DNA of 13,267 bases from Pyrodictium delaneyi (GCA_015661645.1 DQVR01000076.1:1-13267); one strand, 5' to 3'; counted from the first letter of the stretch, positions 1 through 7,874 are shown. The notes: generated by a model from the sequence alone, not told the origin. Made by a program: numbers and translations.

Positions 1-227
1 AGATTCCGTCCTTTTATATTAGCTACTACTACAAGTTTGCTCTGGATAGAGTTTGATACATGCTTCGGGTGTATACATCTAGAAAGAAGAATAGCTTCTG
101 GCCTAGCGAGCTTGTATCTTCGCTTAACCAGCTCTAAGGCCTCGCTACGTGGATATCCACGAGTAAGGAGGAAAAACATCTCGTAAAACGCGTTAGGAGG
201 CACATAAACGTTAAGTACTCTACTCAC
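1..227 (-). CDS. DUF434-family protein, N-terminal part (cut by window edge)
   Basis: The reading frame is open for 75 codons from a GTG to the left edge. The product runs MSRVLNVYVPPN and then a stretch with FLLTRGYPRSEALELV at about residues 20-35, followed by a Tyr-rich, basic segment. A 'LLxRGYPrksALeLVgdRY' signature is what I associate with the small archaeal/bacterial DUF434 proteins, whose function is unknown. The GTG shares four bases (GTGA) with the alaS stop codon, so translation is probably coupled to alaS and the two are co-transcribed. The chosen start is the only one that fits both this overlap and the conserved region; a second in-frame GTG lies 24 nt downstream. The C-terminal part lies outside the window. 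The family call rests on motif memory, and the function is not known. Confidence 0.72.
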   Translation of the reverse strand, partial: MSRVLNVYVPPNAFYEMFFLLTRGYPRSEALELVKRRYKLARPEAILLSRCIHPKHVSNSIQSKLVVVANIKGRN

Positions 228-2983
228 TTCTCTATGCCCTCTTCGAGAAAGCTACGCAGTGTAGACAATACTACTTCAAACACCTCTTCGATGGATGTAC
301 TTGGAGCTAGCATATTTATGTGTGTCGGTTTACCTCCTCCACGGAAGCCTCTAGAGTTTAGTTGCTTTGCTACCTCGCGCAGATTTATCCTACGAGATGC
401 TTTTGACCCAGCACCTATTTCCACTACTATGCCCTGTTCGACCGGTACCAGCGCTATTGTTATACTCTCTGGGTCCTCTTTACTTATCTGCCTGGCTATT
501 TCCTGGTAAAGTTCACGGAGCGGAAGCTCTTCCCTAATTACGTAGACGCGTAGACCCTCTATCACTAGCGGCTCCTTTCTAAGCGTCTCGATTACTTGCT
601 TAACTACGTATTTAGCAAGCCTACTGAGATTCTGGCGCGCCGAGTTATAGTCGCGTACAAGCTTTTCTACACGCTTCTCGATGTCTGCCGAGCCGCCGCC
701 AACGATACGAGCTATACTGTTAATGCGCTTCTCCAGCGTAGAGGCGTAGTGAGCTACCTCGCTTCCCGCTACTAGCTCTAAACGTATAACACCGTCCTGT
801 AGCTTCTCGACCTTTGTTATCTTTACCGAGCCTATTTCGGCTGTATTAGCTACATGTGTGCCAAAGCACGCCTCTACATCCCAGTCTCCTATCCTCACTA
901 CGCGCAACTTAGGCGTCAGGGGTACACCGCCCTGGTAGAGCCGGAAACCATAGAGCTTCTCAGCATCATTCCTATCCATTATCCTGGTCTCCACGGGTAT
1001 ACGTTCAAGTATAGCCAGGTTAGCCAGCTCCTCTATCTTCTGGATCTCCTCGGCGCTCAGAGTCTCATAATGAGTTATGTCTAAGCGTGCTTTCTCCGGC
1101 GTCTTCTCGGCGCCAGCTTGCCACACGTGGTTCCCGAGCACCCTCCTAGCGGCACCAAGCACCACGTGCACACCGGTATGGTGCCTCATAAGGCGGTAGC
1201 GTCGCTCCCAGTCTATCCTGCCTTTAGCCTCGGAGCAGCTCTTATCGGGCTCACGGTCGAGTACGTGGACTATGACGTCTCCTACTTTCTCCACGCGTTT
1301 TACCCGGTACTCTTTGCCACAGAGAACTACGACGCCAGTATCGTGTAGCTGGCCACCGCCCGTCGGGTAGAAAGCTGTGCGGTCCAGCACGAGGTAGACG
1401 CCTTTGATGCCGAGGATCTTCGCGCTGAACTCCCGCAGATAGGGGTCTTTGTGGAAGAGTCTTTCTGTCTCCGGGAAGCCGCTGAGCCACTCTACGATGT
1501 CCTTTGGCAGGCTGGGGTGCTCGACACGTCTCGCTATACCTCCGCTAGCGCCATGGCGCTGAGCTACTATAGCATAGAAGTTGTGCGGTATATCAACCTT
1601 TACGCCTAGCTTGGCAGCAGCCTCGGCAACCATATCTGGCGGCAGCCCATGCGAATCGTAGAGCAGTATAAGGTCGTCTAGCGCTAGGCTTCTCTTACGC
1701 CTAAGCAACCGGTTGACTTCGCGGAGGCCTCTATCCAGGCTCCTCTTGTAGCGCTCTTCCTCTAACTTAGTGACTTTCAATATGTAATCAATGTTTTCGA
1801 GCATCTGCGGGTAGTAATCGCTACCCCAGAACCGTGCCTGTTTCTCAACAAGCTCTACTAGGCTTATGCCGCTACCAAGCTTCTTGGTTAAACGTATGGC
1901 CCGGCGTATAACTAGCCGCGCTAGATAGCCCTCACCCGTGTTACTCGGCACAATACCATCTGCAAGCATCAGGGCTATAGTCTTACTATGATCCAGAAGC
2001 GCGTAGACAGCTGCTACGCGTTGAAGTATCTCTTCTGCTTCCCGCGGATCCAGGCCGGCATCACGGGCAGCGCGTTCGTAAAAGCTCTTTATGCTTGCCG
2101 GGTCCTCGGGGTCTAGTCTACCTGCATCACGGGCTGCTGCCCATAATAGGTTACGAGGAGCAGGCTCCACCCCTAGGAGGCGGTGGAACTCGTCAAGTAG
2201 GCTACCGTATATGGCATGGAAGGCTGTTGGAACCTTCTGGGTAAACCAGGCAATCCTCTCAATACCGTAGCCTGTGTCTACAACCCTTAGAGGTATAGGC
2301 TCATAGACGCCATTTACTATACGGTACTGCATAAACACGAGAGTAGCTAGCTCAAGCCCCCCGATGGTTACCTCGAAGCTCGGGCCGGCGTTGCCACCGC
2401 CTTCCCACCAAGACTCCTTGAACGTCACATGCTCCGGTGGCACGCCAAGCTCCTCGGTAAAGAACTCGAAAGCAAGCCTTACTGTCTCCTCCTTCCAGTA
2501 GACGTGTTTATTTGGATAATTAAAGGCGTGGTGACCGCCCATCTCAAAGCTTGTAAGGTGGCGGCCAAGAGTTAAGCCAACGTAGTCTATGTCTTCAAGC
2601 CTTATGCTAGGCTGTACTATCACGAGAGGATTTGCAGGCGGAGGCACTAGGCCACTAGTCACATGTGGCTGGAAGACTACTATGCTAGCTATAGTCAAGT
2701 AGAGGTCCTCCCTCCACCGAGCTACGACAGGCCTTGGCTCAATTACCTCATGCCCGTTCCTCTCGAAGAACCTGATAAACTTCCTCCTTGCCTCTGCTAC
2801 GCTAAGGTTACTTGTCTTTTTCGGTATGCTCCAGAAGTGGTACTCTACACAGGGAGCGTCGTTACAGTGCTCCTGCTCGGGATTAAGCGTCCAGAAGTAC
2901 TCTCCACCAATGCTACACTTACGCCTAGTGAAGCCCTCCTCGCGAAAGAACTCCAGCTGGTACTCCCTCGGGTCAACCTGCAT
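224..2983 (-). CDS. alaS: Alanyl-tRNA synthetase, archaeal type
   Basis: This cytoplasmic enzyme charges tRNA-Ala and edits Ser/Gly mischarging. The 919-residue product has the archaeal layout. There is an N-terminal Cys-containing extension (C23, C40, C45), then the class II catalytic core with a motif 1 region near residues 87-107, SFEMGGHHAF (145-154) and motif 3 DTGYGIERI (236-244). The tRNA-binding helical domain contains NTGEGYLARLVIRRAIR (348-364). The editing domain has TGGGQ (541-545) and the zinc ligands HHTGVH (H602, H606) and CFGTH (C706, H710). The C-terminal domain carries the glycine-rich RGFRGGGKP (878-886). The length is normal for the archaeal family. The ATG has a GGGGT site nine nt upstream. 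It lies 226 nt downstream of L10, so it may have its own promoter, and it overlaps the DUF434 gene by four bases. One oddity is that the first Cys pair reads C-S-I-G instead of C-x-x-C. The identification is secure. Confidence 0.97.
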   Translation of the reverse strand: MQVDPREYQLEFFREEGFTRRKCSIGGEYFWTLNPEQEHCNDAPCVEYHFWSIPKKTSNLSVAEARRKFIRFFERNGHEVIEPRPVVARWREDLYLTIASIVVFQPHVTSGLVPPPANPLVIVQPSIRLEDIDYVGLTLGRHLTSFEMGGHHAFNYPNKHVYWKEETVRLAFEFFTEELGVPPEHVTFKESWWEGGGNAGPSFEVTIGGLELATLVFMQYRIVNGVYEPIPLRVVDTGYGIERIAWFTQKVPTAFHAIYGSLLDEFHRLLGVEPAPRNLLWAAARDAGRLDPEDPASIKSFYERAARDAGLDPREAEEILQRVAAVYALLDHSKTIALMLADGIVPSNTGEGYLARLVIRRAIRLTKKLGSGISLVELVEKQARFWGSDYYPQMLENIDYILKVTKLEEERYKRSLDRGLREVNRLLRRKRSLALDDLILLYDSHGLPPDMVAEAAAKLGVKVDIPHNFYAIVAQRHGASGGIARRVEHPSLPKDIVEWLSGFPETERLFHKDPYLREFSAKILGIKGVYLVLDRTAFYPTGGGQLHDTGVVVLCGKEYRVKRVEKVGDVIVHVLDREPDKSCSEAKGRIDWERRYRLMRHHTGVHVVLGAARRVLGNHVWQAGAEKTPEKARLDITHYETLSAEEIQKIEELANLAILERIPVETRIMDRNDAEKLYGFRLYQGGVPLTPKLRVVRIGDWDVEACFGTHVANTAEIGSVKITKVEKLQDGVIRLELVAGSEVAHYASTLEKRINSIARIVGGGSADIEKRVEKLVRDYNSARQNLSRLAKYVVKQVIETLRKEPLVIEGLRVYVIREELPLRELYQEIARQISKEDPESITIALVPVEQGIVVEIGAGSKASRRINLREVAKQLNSRGFRGGGKPTHINMLAPSTSIEEVFEVVLSTLRSFLEEGIEK

Positions 2984-3023
2984 TACAACCAGACCCCGGA
3001 CTAAGGAGGCCCACAGACAACCG

Positions 3024-3031
3024 CTATTTAG
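3024..3031 (-). promoter_or_regulatory. Possible TATA box for alaS
   Basis: On the minus strand the sequence CTAAATAG lies about 45 nt before the alaS ATG. A start roughly 25 nt downstream of it would leave a leader of about 20 nt that still includes the GGGGT ribosome binding site at 2997-2993. The position is right for an archaeal promoter, but the match to the box is only moderate and there is no clear BRE. Confidence 0.3.
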
Positions 3032-3209
3032 AAGTTACAAGACAGAAACGAGCCAAGCATAGAAGACGAAGCTATGCCTCCTTGCCAGCGCCACAGGTTT
3101 TATGATCACAGTCTAGGATTACCGAGGCAAATCATGGTAAGTGGGATATGGACGCCTGTCACAACACTAACACGATAAAGTTGCGAAGAAACTATTTCTG
3201 AAACCCTTG

Positions 3210-4244
3210 TTAAAAGCCGAAGAGGTTTTCTAGGCCAGCTGCTAGCTGCTCCTCGCTTACCTCCTCCTTCTTCTCCTCGGTCCCCTCTTCTTCCTCTTCC
3301 TTCTTTTCCTCTGTTGGTGCTGCGGTAGCTGCAGGAGCTGCTACCTGTATGTCTATGCCTAGCTCTTTAGCCTTATCTCCAAGCGCCGTCACTATTGCTA
3401 GGGCCTTCGCCACAGCTAGGCCTATTACGTACTCCGCGTTATCTGGTGTCACATAGCCAGCCTCGGCTGCTACTGCTAGTGCACGCCTCACAGCCATCGG
3501 TATGGCAAGCTCAAGTACCTGTGGCTCTGGGTAGGCTATCTCAACACCAACCATCAGCGCTGTTAGATGAGCCTGCGCTACATCGCGGCGGTAAGCCTCA
3601 AGGTCTAGTATCAGTTTGTCTGCAGGTATTACAACACCATCCTCGTAAGCAGCCTTTACCTTAAGCTTGACTATTATTGGTTCTATGCCTAGCTTCTGGA
3701 GTATAGAGGCCAGCTCGGGCGATATCTCGTCGCCCGGTTTAGCCACCTTTGTGTCTTTAGCTATCCATATACTACCGCCCTGCACACGGATAGGTACACG
3801 TAGTTTACCGAAGACGCTCATTATAGGACCGGGCTTGAAGCCAGTATCGCCTGCAGGCAGCACTATCTCAGTGGGAGCTATATCGCCCGGCTTAGCGGGT
3901 TTAGTTGCATATATCTTCTCCAAGGCGAGAGCGAGTTCAAACGGATTGAGGTTTGTGAATATGAACATGTTAGTACCAGTCAAGTAGGGCTCAAGAGGGG
4001 AAGGATCTATACCAGCCTTCTTGAGTGCTAGCTTGAATAACGTGTTCTTAGCTACTCTGAGCACTACCTTGTCGCCGAACTTACGCTCAATTTTCCTACG
4101 TATACGCTGGAGTTGGGCCGTTGGCGTCTTAGATAGGTCTACTATTGCTACTACCTTGTGGTTCTTGGCCAGTTCTGCCAGCTCCTCTACCTCCTTAATC
4201 TTCCACTCCGGTATACGCCGTACACGAGTCTGTGCAACACTCAT
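3210..4244 (-). CDS. rpl10: Large ribosomal subunit protein uL10 (acidic stalk protein P0)
   Basis: L10/P0 anchors the ribosomal stalk to 23S rRNA together with L11 and carries the L12 dimers that recruit translation factors. The 344-residue product has the N-terminal rRNA-binding domain (VAIVDLSKTPTAQLQRIRRK, then VAKNTLFKLAL), an archaeal insertion domain, helices for L12 binding, and an acidic Ala/Glu/Lys-rich hinge ending in GLENLFGF, the archaeal/eukaryal stalk tail. The ATG at 4244 is chosen because GGAGGTG (4260-4254) lies nine nt before it. An in-frame GTG at 4256 overlaps that site and is less likely. It follows L1 after 80 nt. Unlike the usual crenarchaeal order, no L12 gene follows. 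The identification is secure. Confidence 0.96.
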   Translation of the reverse strand: MSVAQTRVRRIPEWKIKEVEELAELAKNHKVVAIVDLSKTPTAQLQRIRRKIERKFGDKVVLRVAKNTLFKLALKKAGIDPSPLEPYLTGTNMFIFTNLNPFELALALEKIYATKPAKPGDIAPTEIVLPAGDTGFKPGPIMSVFGKLRVPIRVQGGSIWIAKDTKVAKPGDEISPELASILQKLGIEPIIVKLKVKAAYEDGVVIPADKLILDLEAYRRDVAQAHLTALMVGVEIAYPEPQVLELAIPMAVRRALAVAAEAGYVTPDNAEYVIGLAVAKALAIVTALGDKAKELGIDIQVAAPAATAAPTEEKKEEEEEGTEEKKEEVSEEQLAAGLENLFGF

Positions 4245-4270
4245 CCTATGATACACCTCCGACCCAGAGC

Positions 4271-4287
4271 ATATAATAGCTTAAAGC
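4271..4287 (-). promoter_or_regulatory. AT-rich possible internal promoter before rpl10
   Basis: The minus strand reads CTTTAAGCTATTATAT in the 80-nt gap between L1 and L10. Two overlapping TATA-like octamers are present. Their distance to the GGAGGTG site is short, so a transcript from here would have a very brief leader. The element could boost L10 independently of L11-L1. Confidence 0.28.
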
Positions 4288-4324
4288 GATGAAAGAGACT
4301 AGAACACGTTTAGCAACACGTAGC

Positions 4325-4978
4325 CTAGCGCAGCATAACCTCTACTGGTGGACCCATTGTTGTCTTGACTATTACTCTGGCTATGTTGTTCCTGGCGTTC
4401 GGCAGCTTACCCTCAAGAGTGTTGAGCACCTTGTATATGTTTTCAACTATCTCCTCTACCTTCATGTCCTCCGTGCCGACGCTACACATTACCTGCGGCT
4501 GGTCCTTCATCCTAAGCATTACTGCGGAACGGTATCTCTTAACGAAGTCAACTATATTGGCGTTCGGCGGGACCGGTATAGGCACCTTACCGCGCGGACC
4601 CAGCGCAGGCGCTAGAGTCCTACCTACGAGGGGCATTAGGTCTGTACGTACTAGTACCCAGTCACAGAACTCCGCTATCTTCTTTGCAGCCTTACGGTTG
4701 CCCACGAGCCCTTGCAGCTCCTCCTTGGTTAGGACACGATCGGCTACCTCACGAGCCTTAACAGCCATGTCGCCGTCGGCTGCCACGCATATGTTTACCT
4801 TCCTATTGGGCTGGTACGGCAGGAATACTACCTCCCTTATGCGTCCCTGTGGACTCTTAAGGTCAACATCGCGCATCACTACTATGAGGTCTACGGATTG
4901 CCTAAAGTTGCGCCGCGGGCTAGCCTCTATGGCCTCTCTTACCGCCTTCTCCACCGCATCACGGGGCACAAATGACAC
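4325..4978 (-). CDS. rpl1: Large ribosomal subunit protein uL1
   Basis: L1 binds 23S rRNA at the L1 stalk near the E site, and in archaea it is known to repress its own mRNA. The 217-residue product shows the two-domain L1 pattern: an N-terminal SFVPRDAVEKAVREAIE helix, PQGRIREVVFLP, the hinge region LVGRTLAPALGPRGKVP and the C-terminal TMGPPVEVML. I place the start at GTG 4978 because GGGGTG lies six nt before it. An in-frame GTG at 4987 would give 220 residues but has no good binding site. It sits between L11 (40 nt upstream) and L10 in the conserved L11-L1-L10 cluster. The identification is secure; the exact start is uncertain by three codons. Confidence 0.95.
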   Translation of the reverse strand: MSFVPRDAVEKAVREAIEASPRRNFRQSVDLIVVMRDVDLKSPQGRIREVVFLPYQPNRKVNICVAADGDMAVKAREVADRVLTKEELQGLVGNRKAAKKIAEFCDWVLVRTDLMPLVGRTLAPALGPRGKVPIPVPPNANIVDFVKRYRSAVMLRMKDQPQVMCSVGTEDMKVEEIVENIYKVLNTLEGKLPNARNNIARVIVKTTMGPPVEVMLR

Positions 4979-5018
4979 TCTCGCCACCCCGGGCAGCCTG
5001 GCTTAGCAGAGGAGGGGT

Positions 5019-5528
5019 CTAAGCCTTCTCCCACTCTTCCTCGTACTTCGAAAGCACTGCGTCGTAGACGCCTTCCTCCACTTCTCTTGTGACCTGCTTA
5101 GGATCCTTGCCGTCAACTGTTATGCCTATACTCCTGGCAGAGCCCAGGATGGTCTTAACAGCTGCCTTTAGCGTCTTCGCTGTAAGGCCCGGCTTCTTCA
5201 TTATCGCTATCTCGACTATCTTTTCGAATGGCAGGTCTCCTATCTTCTGATGCATTGGGTCACCTGATGGCTCCTTGGCTCCGACAGCCTTCAGCAGCAG
5301 CTCTGTTGTCGTTGGCGGCTTAACCTCTATCTCGTACTCCTTGGTATCTTCGTCAACTATTATCTTGACTTGTACCTCAAAGCCCTTATACTTACTAGTA
5401 ACCTCGTTAATCTCTTCGACTACCTTGTCTACGTCCAGTCCCACTTTCTTCAATGAGTCGCTTAGAGGCGGGGCAGGAGAAGCTTCGCCCCCCTTAACCT
5501 TGACGTTGATGACTCTAATTGTGCCCAT
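5019..5528 (-). CDS. rpl11: Large ribosomal subunit protein uL11
   Basis: L11 binds the GTPase-associated region of 23S rRNA beside the L10 base. The 169-residue product has the N-terminal GGEASPAPPL loop, the linker with PPTTTELLLKAVG, and the C-terminal rRNA-binding domain (KTLKAAVKTILGSARSIGI). The proline signature is PAPPLSDSL rather than the usual PGPPLGPAL, so the loop after the prolines is divergent. The ATG follows only two nt after the spt5 stop, and its ribosome binding site (GAGGGAG) lies inside the end of spt5, so the two are very likely translated in a coupled way. The identification is secure. Confidence 0.95.
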   Translation of the reverse strand: MGTIRVINVKVKGGEASPAPPLSDSLKKVGLDVDKVVEEINEVTSKYKGFEVQVKIIVDEDTKEYEIEVKPPTTTELLLKAVGAKEPSGDPMHQKIGDLPFEKIVEIAIMKKPGLTAKTLKAAVKTILGSARSIGITVDGKDPKQVTREVEEGVYDAVLSKYEEEWEKA

Positions 5529-5530
5529 TG

Positions 5531-6022
5531 CTAGCTCCCTCGCTCCCTAGCGGGCCTCACCGAGTCACCTGGTACCGTGATTTGAAGGGGGTACTCAACC
5601 TCTAGCACATTTAAAACTACCTCATTCTTACCCGGCTGCACTCGTACGACTTGTGCCTTCATTCCGCGGAAAGGCCCTGATATTATCTCTACAACATCGC
5701 CGGGCTTGAGCGTCTCGACCACAGCCTCTGGCCTGAGAAGCCTTTCTACATCCTCGTAGCGCAGTATGCCCGGCACTACACCCTTAGCATACCTTATTCC
5801 TTGTATCGCGTTAGCTGCGTGGAATGCAGCAGGAGTTTCAACTATTACGTATCCACGTATCTGCGACGGCACTATTACAGAGAATATGGGTATATTCTCG
5901 TCCTTAACCCGCTGCTCTATTATAAGTGCTACATCTAGCTCCCTGCCAGCAACGGTTCTTACAGCGTATAGACGTGGCTGCACGGAGGGTGAGCGTTGCT
6001 CCATACTATCCTCCTGTTCCAC
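5531..6022 (-). CDS. spt5: Transcription elongation factor Spt5 (NusG homologue)
   Basis: Spt5 clamps RNA polymerase onto DNA during elongation and is thought to link it to the leading ribosome. The product is 163 residues from the chosen GTG. An NGN domain (LYAVRTVAGRELDVALIIEQ through GVVPGILRYEDV) is followed by one KOW domain (LKPGDVVEIISGPFRGMKAQV), the normal archaeal architecture. Two starts are possible. GTG at 6022 has GGAGGTG seven nt before it, while ATG at 6004 has AGGAGG five nt before it and would give 157 residues. The sequence between them (EQEDS) is not part of the NGN fold. It lies downstream of secE and next to L11, a gene order shared with bacteria (secE-nusG-rplK). The function call is secure; the start is ambiguous. 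Confidence 0.93.
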   Translation of the reverse strand: MEQEDSMEQRSPSVQPRLYAVRTVAGRELDVALIIEQRVKDENIPIFSVIVPSQIRGYVIVETPAAFHAANAIQGIRYAKGVVPGILRYEDVERLLRPEAVVETLKPGDVVEIISGPFRGMKAQVVRVQPGKNEVVLNVLEVEYPLQITVPGDSVRPARERGS

Positions 6023-6041
6023 GCTGTGACACCTCCGTAGC

Positions 6042-6242
6042 TCAGCCTGCAAGTAGTGTTGCAGCAACGAAGTGTATGATGTAGGCCACAGAGCCTACAA
6101 GGAGTATGGCGAGCCAAACCACCTTTGCCGCCTGCATGTACTCTGTCTTGTCCGGCTTTTCTACACGCTGGAGCACAAGCTTCCATTCGTGCAGAGTCGT
6201 TTTCACATAATCTATGATACTCTCCTTCTCCTTTATAGCCAT
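6042..6242 (-). CDS. secE: Preprotein translocase subunit SecE (Sec61 gamma)
   Basis: SecE clamps the two halves of the SecY channel in the cytoplasmic membrane. The 66-residue product starts with a charged amphipathic helix and the conserved KPDKTEYMQAAKV segment (about 29-41), followed by a single membrane helix (about residues 42-63, WLAILLVGSVAYIIHFVAA) and a very short end, the archaeal form of the family. ATG 6242 is chosen because GGGGT lies six to seven nt before it and the length fits. A longer frame up to 6275 adds residues unlike the family. It lies 62 nt after ftsY and 19 nt before the spt5 GTG, so targeting and translocation genes are adjacent. Confidence 0.93.
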   Translation of the reverse strand: MAIKEKESIIDYVKTTLHEWKLVLQRVEKPDKTEYMQAAKVVWLAILLVGSVAYIIHFVAATLLAG

Positions 6243-6304
6243 AACACTACCCCACGCAGTAGGTGCTACGCACACGGCTTAGAAATGTAAGCTTTGCCGG
6301 AGGC

Positions 6305-7246
6305 TCAGCCAGCCTCCTGCTTAAGGTCTGCCAGTATCTTCTCCGCGTAGCGGCGGGGCTCAAAGGGCTCTAGGTCCTCGTAGCCCTGGCCAACGCCTAT
6401 AAAGAGTATAGGCTTTCCGGTCGCTGCAGCCACGCTTAAAGCCGTACCACCTTTGACATCGGCGTCAACCTTTGTAAGTATTATGAAGTCTATGCCCACA
6501 GCTTCGTCGAAGAACCTAGCCTGGTCTACGGCATCGTTACCGGTGAGCGAGTCCACCACTAATGCGCGATAGTCGGGCTTGGCTACACGGGTTATCTTAC
6601 GCAACTCCTCCATGAGGTCTGTGTCTGTATGCAGACGGCCAGCTGTATCTATCAACACTACACGATAACCGCGAGCACGCGCGTACTCTATAGCATCGTA
6701 GACAACCGATGCAGGGTCAGCACCATAGCGTCCGCCTATAAATGGCACACCAAGCTTCTCGGCATGCTTTCTGAGCTGCTCCTGTGCCCCCGCACGATAG
6801 GTGTCGGCAGCAGCTATAACCGGGGTGACACCGCGGCTACGGAACATGTAGGCAAACTTGGCTATAGTAGTAGTCTTGCCTACGCCGTTCACCCCAAAGA
6901 ATACTATCCTAAGCGGATTATCCGGCGAACGCTTAGCAGCCTCGGTAACGAGGTCTAGCTGGCGATAACCCCGGCTGAGTACCTCAGTTATAGAGTCCTC
7001 AAGAGCCTTTATCACATAGTCTCGCAGGCTGCTAAACCTAGGTATCTTACTGCCAACAAGCTTTTCGCGTAGCTTAGCAGCAATCTCTTCAGCAACTTCG
7101 AACGCCACATCACTTTCGGCGAGACTTATTACGAGTTCCTCAAGTATCGGCTCAAGGTCTTCTTCACTTATCTCCTTTGTTGCAACGACTTCTGTTACAT
7201 TATCTACAAACTTCTTTAACGCCCTCTTAAGCTTGCCGAATACCAT
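6305..7246 (-). CDS. ftsY: Signal recognition particle receptor FtsY
   Basis: FtsY is the membrane-associated GTPase that docks SRP-ribosome complexes at the translocon. The 313-residue product has an N domain (four-helix bundle, residues 1-100) and the NG-family GTPase domain. Visible motifs are G1 GVNGVGKTT (118-126), the insertion-box segment DTYRAGA (148-154), G3 DTAGR (200-204), G4 TKVD (258-261) and the closing GVGQGYEDLEPF (284-295). The last motif and the G1 asparagine separate FtsY from SRP54, and the SRP54 M domain is absent. ATG 7246 is chosen because GGTG lies six nt before it and the Met-Val-Phe-Gly start fits the family. The open frame continues upstream to 7408 but looks non-coding. 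No long acidic A domain is present, as in other archaea. Confidence 0.95.
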   Translation of the reverse strand: MVFGKLKRALKKFVDNVTEVVATKEISEEDLEPILEELVISLAESDVAFEVAEEIAAKLREKLVGSKIPRFSSLRDYVIKALEDSITEVLSRGYRQLDLVTEAAKRSPDNPLRIVFFGVNGVGKTTTIAKFAYMFRSRGVTPVIAAADTYRAGAQEQLRKHAEKLGVPFIGGRYGADPASVVYDAIEYARARGYRVVLIDTAGRLHTDTDLMEELRKITRVAKPDYRALVVDSLTGNDAVDQARFFDEAVGIDFIILTKVDADVKGGTALSVAAATGKPILFIGVGQGYEDLEPFEPRRYAEKILADLKQEAG

Positions 7247-7439
7247 CTCCATCACCCTAATGGCCCACAGCTGACCAGTGCTAGTAAAAGCCGACGCCAT
7301 ATGGAGACACGTGCCAGGGCCTAGAGACGCTAGCCACCCTGGGCGAGAAAACCGGCGCGAAGGAGCCATTGAAGGCGAGCAGAACCAGTCGAGCCGAGAC
7401 GTCGGCACCGCTAGTGTGGCTAGGGCGCGCTAGTATCTG

Positions 7440-7874
7440 CTACTGTCTTGCCGGCTGCTCTGTCTGTAGAGCTTGCTCTACTGCCGAGCGTAGAGCAGTA
7501 TAGTACTGAGTAAGCTTAGCTAGCTCCCTCCTATAGGCATCTAGCAGCTTTGACATGGAGGCCCTCTCTTCACGCAGGAACGCAAGCGCCTTCTCGCGGG
7601 ACACCTCAACGAATATGTCGAGGCCTGCGTGGACTACTACCCTCTCCAGCGGCTTTATCGATGCACGGACGAGAACACCGCCTCTAGAGTCTAGAGGAAC
7701 TAGGGCGTCCTCAACGCCACCCTGTATACCCATTATCGCCTCTTCCACCGATGAGAGCTGAAGAAGCCTAGCCTCTAGCTCAGCTGCAGCTGTCTGCAAC
7801 TGCTTTATCTGGTTCTCGAGAAGCGTTAGCTGCTCGATAGCCTCTTCAAGAGTTATCGTCTGCTGTTTACTCAA
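7440..7874 (-). CDS. pfdA: Prefoldin subunit alpha (GimC alpha)
   Basis: Prefoldin is a cytoplasmic jellyfish-shaped holdase, with two alpha and four beta subunits, that passes unfolded proteins to the thermosome. The 144-residue product has two long coiled-coil helices (about 8-45 and 90-138) around a central double beta hairpin with ALVPLDSRGGVLVRASI and VVVHAGLDIFVE, which is the alpha-subunit pattern. TTG at 7874 is chosen because it overlaps the eL20 stop as TTGA and has GGTG nine nt upstream. An in-frame GTG at 7886 would add four residues and overlap eL20 by 16 nt. It sits between eL20 and ftsY, as in other Crenarchaeota. The family call is strong; the start is less certain. Confidence 0.9.
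   Translation of the reverse strand: MSKQQTITLEEAIEQLTLLENQIKQLQTAAAELEARLLQLSSVEEAIMGIQGGVEDALVPLDSRGGVLVRASIKPLERVVVHAGLDIFVEVSREKALAFLREERASMSKLLDAYRRELAKLTQYYTALRSAVEQALQTEQPARQ

Noticed and set aside
2984..3209. Hidden rpl12 or C/D-box RNA between L10 and alaS
   Set aside because: No L12-like helix or tail in any frame and no pair of RTGATGA and CTGA boxes at a suitable distance on either strand.
4365..5006. Long open frame on the plus strand (213 codons) opposite L1
   Set aside because: It is a shadow of the rpl1 gene: it lies fully antisense to a clear L1 protein, and its translation is Ser/Thr/Arg-rich without domain motifs.
7247..7408. N-terminal extension of FtsY by 54 residues
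   Set aside because: The frame is open, but the residues are Pro/Ser/Arg-rich and unlike the N domain; the ATG at 7246 has a proper GGTG site and family-like start.
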